DNA of 17,694 nucleotides from JBFJVZ01 sp041623895 (GTDB taxonomy: Bacteria; Planctomycetota; Planctomycetia; Pirellulales; Pirellulaceae), in the NCBI GenBank assembly GCA_041623895.1, contig JBFJVZ010000112.1:1-17694 (forward strand), in the 5' to 3' direction. The position numbers were made by a program, and so were the translations under genes. Shown in pieces: positions 15,001 through 17,694 of this stretch (position 1 is the stretch's first letter; each line of letters opens with the position of its first letter). The notes under the pieces are model-generated. The model was given only the letters and a program-made list of their open reading frames with translations, did not search any database and had not been told where the DNA came from.

Positions 15001-15861
15001 CGGCGTCATCAATCCGTTTCCGCGTGTTAACGTGCCGAGCATGCTGAGCGGATCGGAACCGAACTTCAGCTTCTGAGTTCCGAACGCGCGTGCCATCGCC
15101 AACGTCGGCGTGTTACCGTCAGCACCATGGCAATTGATGCAGTGGCTGCTATAGATCTGTTTCCCTTCAGTAAAATCTTTGCTATCCAATTTGCTAAGGA
15201 TGCCAGCGTGGTCCAGGTTCTTGGTGTCATCTTTGACGACGAGCTCATCGGCTGACGGCCTGAGCTGGGCGGCGCGTTGATCTCCACCTCGCGCGACTTC
15301 ACCAACGTAGCGAACAAGATCATAAAAATCGCGTTCTTCGCGCAATGAGGCAACCAGGCCTTCGGGCATCATCGAGACTTTGCTCTTGCTAATCGAGTCG
15401 ATATCATCCTTGGCAACAACAATCGGTTGCTGCAGATCCTTGGCGTCTCGAAGCACAAGCTGGTTCGTTTCGTCTTTATCAATCAGCCCCGTAATGACGT
15501 CGCCGTCGATTGTCAGAACGGTGCACGTTTCGAATCCCTCTTTGACCTTTTTTGACGGATACAGAATCGACTCAACGATGTACTCGTCGGTCACATCCTT
15601 GCCGATCTTCGTCAGACTTGGCCCCAACGGTGACGCATCACCGGCGTCAGCGTGGCATTTGCTGCAAGCGGCGGCGGATTTGTAAAAAACAAGTGCACCG
15701 CGTCGCGCGTCCCCACGCCGAACTGCCCTTTTTACAAGGACCTCGGTTTTCATCGCTTTTAACTGCGATTCCAAGTTAAGCGTGTTCTGAGCTTGTACGT
15801 CTAGCGAAAAAACGATCGCCGCAGCCAGCGGGATCAGGATTGCGTAGTTGCGAATCATCAT
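12067..15861 (-). CDS. Very large secreted cytochrome c-like protein with LamG-like and propeller-like regions
   Basis: From ATG 15861 the protein has 1264 residues and starts with a signal peptide (IRNYAILIPLAAAIVFSLDV to about residue 25). A first haem domain has CSKCH (C66, C69, H70) followed by a planctomycete-type region with CTVLTIDGDVITGLI. A second cytochrome c-like domain has CINCHGADG (C241, C244, H245). A beta-rich stretch from about 334 to 545 resembles the DUF6797-type domain. A LamG-like segment spans about 549-684 (ILVRFKTRKGG to WHTAALVVRDDQTRLYVDGK). The rest is propeller-like, with DDGRCVVTTHGGDVYIVSG, YTHHHRPGTIMKVPPEGG and a probable beta C-terminal domain. This is the planctomycete family of giant periplasmic haem proteins thought to act in electron transfer or polysaccharide breakdown. 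ATG 15858 is an equal alternative; the frame open to 16107 lacks a signal peptide and is rejected. Confidence 0.85.
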   Translation of the reverse strand: MMIRNYAILIPLAAAIVFSLDVQAQNTLNLESQLKAMKTEVLVKRAVRRGDARRGALVFYKSAAACSKCHADAGDASPLGPSLTKIGKDVTDEYIVESILYPSKKVKEGFETCTVLTIDGDVITGLIDKDETNQLVLRDAKDLQQPIVVAKDDIDSISKSKVSMMPEGLVASLREERDFYDLVRYVGEVARGGDQRAAQLRPSADELVVKDDTKNLDHAGILSKLDSKDFTEGKQIYSSHCINCHGADGNTPTLAMARAFGTQKLKFGSDPLSMLGTLTRGNGLMTPMQHLSPKERYQVIHYIREQFMKSSNPDYAAIDQKYLNQLPKGTESGEFLLGGDRDYGPVLGSQLGGSINNSLTFRLPNNVTINYDLHRFRLGGVWSDGFLDLSQTQHYRQRGERMPQPVGTPLAGLDEYAWELGGSFEIPDDAKPPRGPVRSDWAQYHGHYLHGDQAIMSFAIGERDVLETITSQQLGEFPVVEHTLNVAAGDHSLRLCVGKQTRPGESGVDVETLFGFLPNKATGAYESETSNNQAIHVVPSEKARSLDLGTPGRTILVRFKTRKGGTLISSAPEAGKWVPGGKTLFIRGKRLVFDIGWVGAITGKTAVTNNQWHTAALVVRDDQTRLYVDGKLEASRKEFRREPIKGHALKLGATATDFAGDFGGEIGWAAVFDRVMSDVQIKSFGEKEVPEAGSALWTWKPGDESEQAEPAEQNDASPTFTAVGLVGDQELELSLDQDRLILEIPPSKNPRVFRILRCSVTETQMTAFQKQHAEQAALLRGDVPDPKQMTRGGPTRWPNRLTFSGSLGESINGYALDTIPVPFENPWNAWLRTSALDFFDDGRCVVTTHGGDVYIVSGIDDQLHNVTWKRYAAGLFEPFGVRVVDDQIYVTCRDGLKRLHDYDGNDEADFVEAFWIDDDVSCMFHAYNFDLQTDSHGNFYFAKAGQYTHHHRPGTIMKVPPEGGRADVVAWGIRTPNGMGKLDDDRFTVSDNQGPWMPAGKISLVTADGFFGNMPINKEQDAWLRDKHGGELPKTFDEPFIWMPQELDNSCGGQVWAGDKRWGPLSGRLIHSSFGKGWLYYMSLQEIDGQMQSSIVTLPHQWQAGVMRLRVNPADGQVYGTGLSGWQGPKGGKDGCLQRLRYTGDQVRMIDRVRVVPNGIELTFNFQLAPEAADPEMWDAEMWDYLWSAKYGSEQFSVLKPGQIGRDQLVIESIELSDDKRTVTLITPELKVCDQVHLEMGFDDASGVLFSEEVYLTVHAVPET

Positions 15862-16109
15862 TGTTCCGATCCGAGGATGAATTGTTCCCGAAACAATGTA
15901 CACCGAACGGCTTGTCATTACCGCCTGGCGAGGCAAAGCCGTGCAGCGTTTTTTGCACGCAAGGTCCTCTTCCACGTCAGCCACGGCGAGAATCACTGGA
16001 GATGGAAAATGAAGATTCACGCTGCGACGGCGGGATAGCCGAACAAAACGGACGACTTGCGCTTTTGCCTGGGGACAAACGCGTGTCAACGTAAAGGGTC
16101 GGCGCAAAG

Positions 16110-16187
16110 AGACTTCCGGGGTGTCCCGCGCGAGGCCATCCGTAAACTCTCGCCTCGATAGGGCCGGTTGTATCGTTCCGGGAGTCT
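16110..16187. repeat. Palindromic element upstream of the large cytochrome-like gene
   Basis: AGACTTCCGG (16110-16119) pairs with CCGGGAGTCT (16178-16187) with one G-T position, and CGAGGC (16131-16136) pairs with GCCTCG (16152-16157) inside. The 78-base length and nested design resemble the other palindromes, and the left arm shares GACTTCCG with the element at 5659. It is about 250 bases before the start of the large gene and borders the tandem array. Confidence 0.5.
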
Positions 16188-16205
16188 TGATTTGAGGTGT
16201 GAATC

Positions 16206-16417
16206 GGGAGGGCGAGGCTTTCGCCGAGCTAAAGCGTCGGAAAACGCTTTACGGCTGTTGCGTCCAAGACAAACATGAGTCTCCTGGGAGGGCGAGGCTC
16301 CCGCCGAGCCGAAGCGTGGGAAAATGCGTTGCGGCTGTTGCGTCCAAGACAAACATGAGTCTCCTGGGAGGGCGAGGCTCCCGCCGAGCTGAAGCGTCGG
16401 AAAACGCTTTGCGGCTC
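16206..16417 (+). repeat. Tandem array, 80-bp period, of the GGGAGGGCGAGGCTCCC repeat (2.6 copies)
   Basis: Copies begin at 16206, 16286 and 16366, exactly 80 bases apart; the third is cut after about 52 bases. Each starts with the GGGAGGGCGAGGCTCCC core (the first copy reads GGGAGGGCGAGGCTTTC), followed by CGCCGAGC, an AAGCGTSGGAAAA segment, GCGGCTGTTGCGTCCAAGAC and AAACATGAGTCTCCT. The unit without its core is conserved too, so the whole 80 bases was duplicated. This is not a CRISPR array, because the bases between cores are repeated rather than unique. Confidence 0.9.
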
Positions 16418-16446
16418 CGCGGGAGCGTCGCCCTCCCGGAGGTTGG
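16401..16446 (+). repeat. 46-bp direct repeat, copy 1 (inverted relative to the tandem cores)
   Basis: The 46 bases from AAAACGCTTTGCGGCTCCGC to GGAGGTTGG are identical to 16483-16528. Within them, 16411-16439 is the reverse complement of the tandem core with two changes in the shared part, so array and repeat face each other and can form a long hairpin, as in the bipartite BIME arrangement of REP elements. Confidence 0.9.
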
Positions 16447-16482
16447 GAAACTTGTCTTGTTGTCCCCCACGCCTAACAAAAA

Positions 16483-16528
16483 AAAACGCTTTGCGGCTCC
16501 GCGGGAGCGTCGCCCTCCCGGAGGTTGG
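16483..16528 (+). repeat. 46-bp direct repeat, copy 2
   Basis: It is identical over 46 bases to 16401-16446, with a period of 82 bases and a preceding run of A. It ends in the same CCTCCCGGAGGTTGG. The spacer between copies (GAAACTTGTCTTGTTGTCCC onward) is not shared with the 80-bp unit. Confidence 0.9.
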
Positions 16529-16551
16529 CCGCGCGCGTCTCTTCACCATCC

Positions 16552-16607
16552 CAGGGCGAGGCTACGAGCCGGTAATTCAGGTTCTCTCGGCTCGCAGCCC
16601 CGCCCTG
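16552..16607. repeat. Long inverted repeat related to the GGGCGAGGCT core
   Basis: The 20-base arms 16552-16571 (CAGGGCGAGGCTACGAGCCG) and 16588-16607 pair at 18 positions around a 16-base loop. The left arm shares GGGCGAGGCT and GAGCC with the tandem cores, so this is probably a diverged member. It lies 94 bases past the stop of the gene at 16701. Confidence 0.75.
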
Positions 16608-16640
16608 CCATCAATTCAGTCCTGAGACTCCCTTCCCAAT

Positions 16641-16673
16641 AAAAAACACCGGCCCCCCGCGGAATCTGCCGAT
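16641..16673 (-). terminator. Probable intrinsic terminator of the two-gene small-protein unit
   Basis: Read on the - strand, ATCGGC (16673-16668) pairs with GCCGGT (16653-16648), one pair being G-T, and GTTTTTTATT follows directly. The stem starts 28 bases past the TAA at 16701. The 14-base loop contains CCGCGG. Position and T-run support termination; the six-pair stem is modest. Confidence 0.5.
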
Positions 16674-16700
16674 GGAGTCGCGCGACGCACCCCGGTCAAC

Positions 16701-17192
16701 TTATCTAAGTGCTGCCGACGTCATTGCGGCTTGAGCTGTCAGCCCAATGACACCGTCTTCAGCAACGATGTCTTTCGTCTGGACTGCGTCGGACGTCAAC
16801 GTATTCACTGCCGTTGCCGTGCTGGCTTGAATCGAATCAAAGTTCTGCTGAAACTCGGTCGCGTATTTTTGAATCGATCTCAACGTTTGTTTGGCTTGGT
16901 CATTGATCGGCAGATTCTCGCCGTGCTCCACTCTCGTAATCGCATCCAAAAGCTGCTGAACACTTTGATCGTGGAGTTCAAGATCTTCTCGTAGAAGATT
17001 CAGTTCCTGTGCCAAGCGGTCCACCAGTTTCTTGCCTCGCGAGTTCTTGCGGTCGGCTTTCGATGACCCATTGCGATTTTGAAGATCATCAGGAATTTTT
17101 CCGATCAAATAGGCACATGCGCACGCGCACACCAAAGTGACCGGAAGCGGAATAGAGATGCCGTGGATCATTCCAAGCAATTCAATAAACAT
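16701..17192 (-). CDS. Membrane-anchored coiled-coil protein of unknown function, 163 residues
   Basis: An N-terminal hydrophobic segment (ISIPLPVTLVCACACAYLIG, residues 12-31) is a likely membrane anchor, with cytoplasmic side basic residues after it (SKADRKNSRGKK). Then comes a heptad-like helical region (LVDRLAQELNLLREDLELHD, about 56-75, and on to SIQKYATEFQQNFDSIQAST). The tail is small-residue rich (VIGLTAQAAMTSAALR). The combination of anchor plus helical segment resembles the N-terminus of planctomycete GGDEF-type signalling proteins, but no GGDEF or other catalytic domain follows; that comparison is recollection and unverified. ATG 17192 has AAGGGC seven bases upstream. The gene follows a 42-residue paralogous membrane protein by 24 bases and ends before a probable terminator, so the two form a unit. 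Function unknown. Confidence 0.7.
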   Translation of the reverse strand: MFIELLGMIHGISIPLPVTLVCACACAYLIGKIPDDLQNRNGSSKADRKNSRGKKLVDRLAQELNLLREDLELHDQSVQQLLDAITRVEHGENLPINDQAKQTLRSIQKYATEFQQNFDSIQASTATAVNTLTSDAVQTKDIVAEDGVIGLTAQAAMTSAALR

Positions 17193-17216
17193 CTGAGTGT
17201 GCCCTTGTAAAGTTCG

Positions 17217-17345
17217 TTAAATCCGATCGTTCTTCGATCGTTCTTCAACGACGCGGCCAATCATGTAGATTAAGGTCGTAGCGCATGCTAACGTTACGAA
17301 GATCGGAATGCTGAAAGAGTCAGCAAGAAGTCCAATTGAAAACAT
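17217..17345 (-). CDS. 42-residue membrane protein, paralogue of the anchor of the next gene
   Basis: This frame is only 42 residues long and easily overlooked. It reads MFSIGLLADSFSIPIFVTLA, then CATTLIYMIGRVV and a charged tail EERSKNDRI, that is, one transmembrane helix and a short charged end. It lines up with the N-terminus of the 163-residue protein downstream: SIP-x-x-VTL-x-CA-x(4)-Y-x-IG-[RK] is common to both, and both begin MF. The leaders also match (GAGGGCACAA before this ATG, AAGGGCACACTCA before the next). Similar codons and a shared ribosome binding site point to a tandem duplication in which this copy kept only the anchor. The stop is at 17217, 24 bases before the next start, so it is probably the first gene of the unit. 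Function unknown; it may regulate or scaffold its larger partner. Confidence 0.7.
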   Translation of the reverse strand: MFSIGLLADSFSIPIFVTLACATTLIYMIGRVVEERSKNDRI

Positions 17346-17600
17346 TTGTGCCCTCGTTTTCGTTTGGGTTATCTTTAGATCCACCGCTGTCGTTGCGGTG
17401 GTGCCACGCGGAACACTAGCACTGCGTCTTAAGTTGGCAAGGAAAATCCCAATTTGCGGGGAAAGCCTTGCCTGGTCGCCAGGACAATCGAAGCAATCTG
17501 CATATCAACAACCCCCGCACAGGGGTGCTGATGGCTCTACTTGGACAGCGCCGATTTGTTGCAAAAAATGTCGTGTTTTGGCGACCCGCTAAGGTGTAGT
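17346..17600 (-). promoter_or_regulatory. Leader region of the small-protein unit with several hairpins
   Basis: Three hairpins can be read: CCACCGC/GCGGTGG (17381-17387 with 17395-17401, seven pairs, seven-base loop), CCTGG/CCAGG (17471-17483, three-base loop), and ACCCC/GGGGT with outer ATCA/TGAT (17504-17532). A possible - strand promoter is TTGCCA (17440-17435) and TAGTGT (17418-17413), 16 bases apart; it is weak. No gene is visible. The + strand frame at 17308-17592 overlaps the 42-residue gene and is not supported. Confidence 0.35.
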
Positions 17601-17625
17601 CCTAGCTCAACAATCACGAAGAAAA

Positions 17626-17694
17626 ACCGCAGAGCGGTGGCAGCGTATAGCCTGGGGTGAACCAACGAGCGACAGCGAAGTGGTGTAACCCCAG
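17626..17694. repeat. REP-like palindrome at the right edge, CTGGGGT/ACCCCAG type
   Basis: CTGGGGT (17652-17658) pairs with ACCCCAG (17688-17694), with ACCA/TGGT (17661-17664 with 17681-17684) inside. Just before it ACCGC (17626-17630) and GCGGT (17634-17638) form another small hairpin. The sequence AGCCTGGGGTGAACCAACGA and following bases is of a type I recall as a common dispersed repeat in Rhodopirellula-like genomes (not searched). It may continue past the window. Confidence 0.6.

Larger units (their letters stand above)
15862..16700. other. Gene-free, repeat-rich intergenic region
   Basis: This 839-base stretch separates the start of the large cytochrome-like gene from the stop of the 163-residue gene. 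Apparent frames here run over repeats and are not genes. The content is a palindrome at 16110-16187, the tandem array at 16206-16417, two 46-base direct repeats at 16401 and 16483, an inverted repeat at 16552-16607 and a terminator at 16641-16673. The promoter of the large gene should lie near 15900-16100, but no clear -35/-10 pair stands out. Confidence 0.7.

Noticed and set aside
15862..16107. 82-residue N-terminal extension of the giant cytochrome-like frame
   Set aside because: It has no signal peptide, and the hydrophobic export signal begins right at the Met pair 15861/15858.
16206..16528. CRISPR array
   Set aside because: The sequence between cores is itself repeated, so there are no unique spacers, and no cas genes are present.
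16199..16642. Several frames of 60-147 residues on both strands over the tandem repeats
   Set aside because: Their repeated peptide blocks come from the 80-bp and 46-bp DNA repeats, not from coding constraint.
17308..17592. 94-residue + strand frame at the right end
   Set aside because: It overlaps the 42-residue gene in antisense and covers hairpins and repeats; no protein motif is seen.

Overview
The window reads as a piece of a planctomycete chromosome, most likely from the Pirellulales (Rhodopirellula-like relatives). The evidence is a very large secreted protein with two cytochrome c haem motifs, a LamG-like segment and a propeller-like half; a Tat-exported Gfo/Idh/MocA oxidoreductase; an ECF sigma factor paired with a large membrane-bound anti-sigma-like protein; a response regulator fused to a Ser/Thr kinase; and many short GC-rich palindromic repeats between genes. 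No rRNA, tRNA, CRISPR array, insertion sequence or phage module is visible. The genus is inferred.

Layout. From the left edge to about 5.7 kb all genes lie on the + strand: the 3' part of a sugar phosphate isomerase/epimerase-like TIM barrel, a REP-like repeat, the sigma/anti-sigma pair (overlapping by one base), a quinone oxidoreductase-like protein, and the receiver-kinase fusion. From 5.7 kb to the right edge almost every gene is on the - strand: a Tat-exported oxidoreductase, a secreted protein of unknown function with its own intrinsic terminator, a solitary adenine-type DNA methyltransferase, a CHAD-domain protein, the 1264-residue cytochrome-like protein, and at the far right a two-gene unit of small membrane-anchored proteins. 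One of that pair, a 42-residue membrane protein, is short enough to be missed by ordinary gene calling. A weak 67-residue + strand gene sits at 10.8 kb.

How the genes work together. The sigma factor and its anti-sigma partner form one translationally coupled unit, and the receiver-kinase is a second, separate signalling gene. The TIM-barrel protein, the Tat oxidoreductase and the large cytochrome-like protein fit the carbohydrate-catabolic, cell-surface repertoire typical of these bacteria, but nothing here shows they act in one pathway. The two small proteins at the right end share a membrane-anchor sequence and look like products of a tandem duplication.

The most distinctive feature is the repeat content. 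At least four kinds of dispersed palindromic element can be read: a GTAGCSGAAGTCG family with two copies laid directly on stop codons; a GGGAGGGCGAGGCTCCC family present alone at 1 kb and as an 80-bp tandem array at 16.2-16.5 kb; a relative of the widespread repeat whose spurious translation reads CHPERSEGS; and a CTGGGGT/ACCCCAG palindrome running off the right edge.
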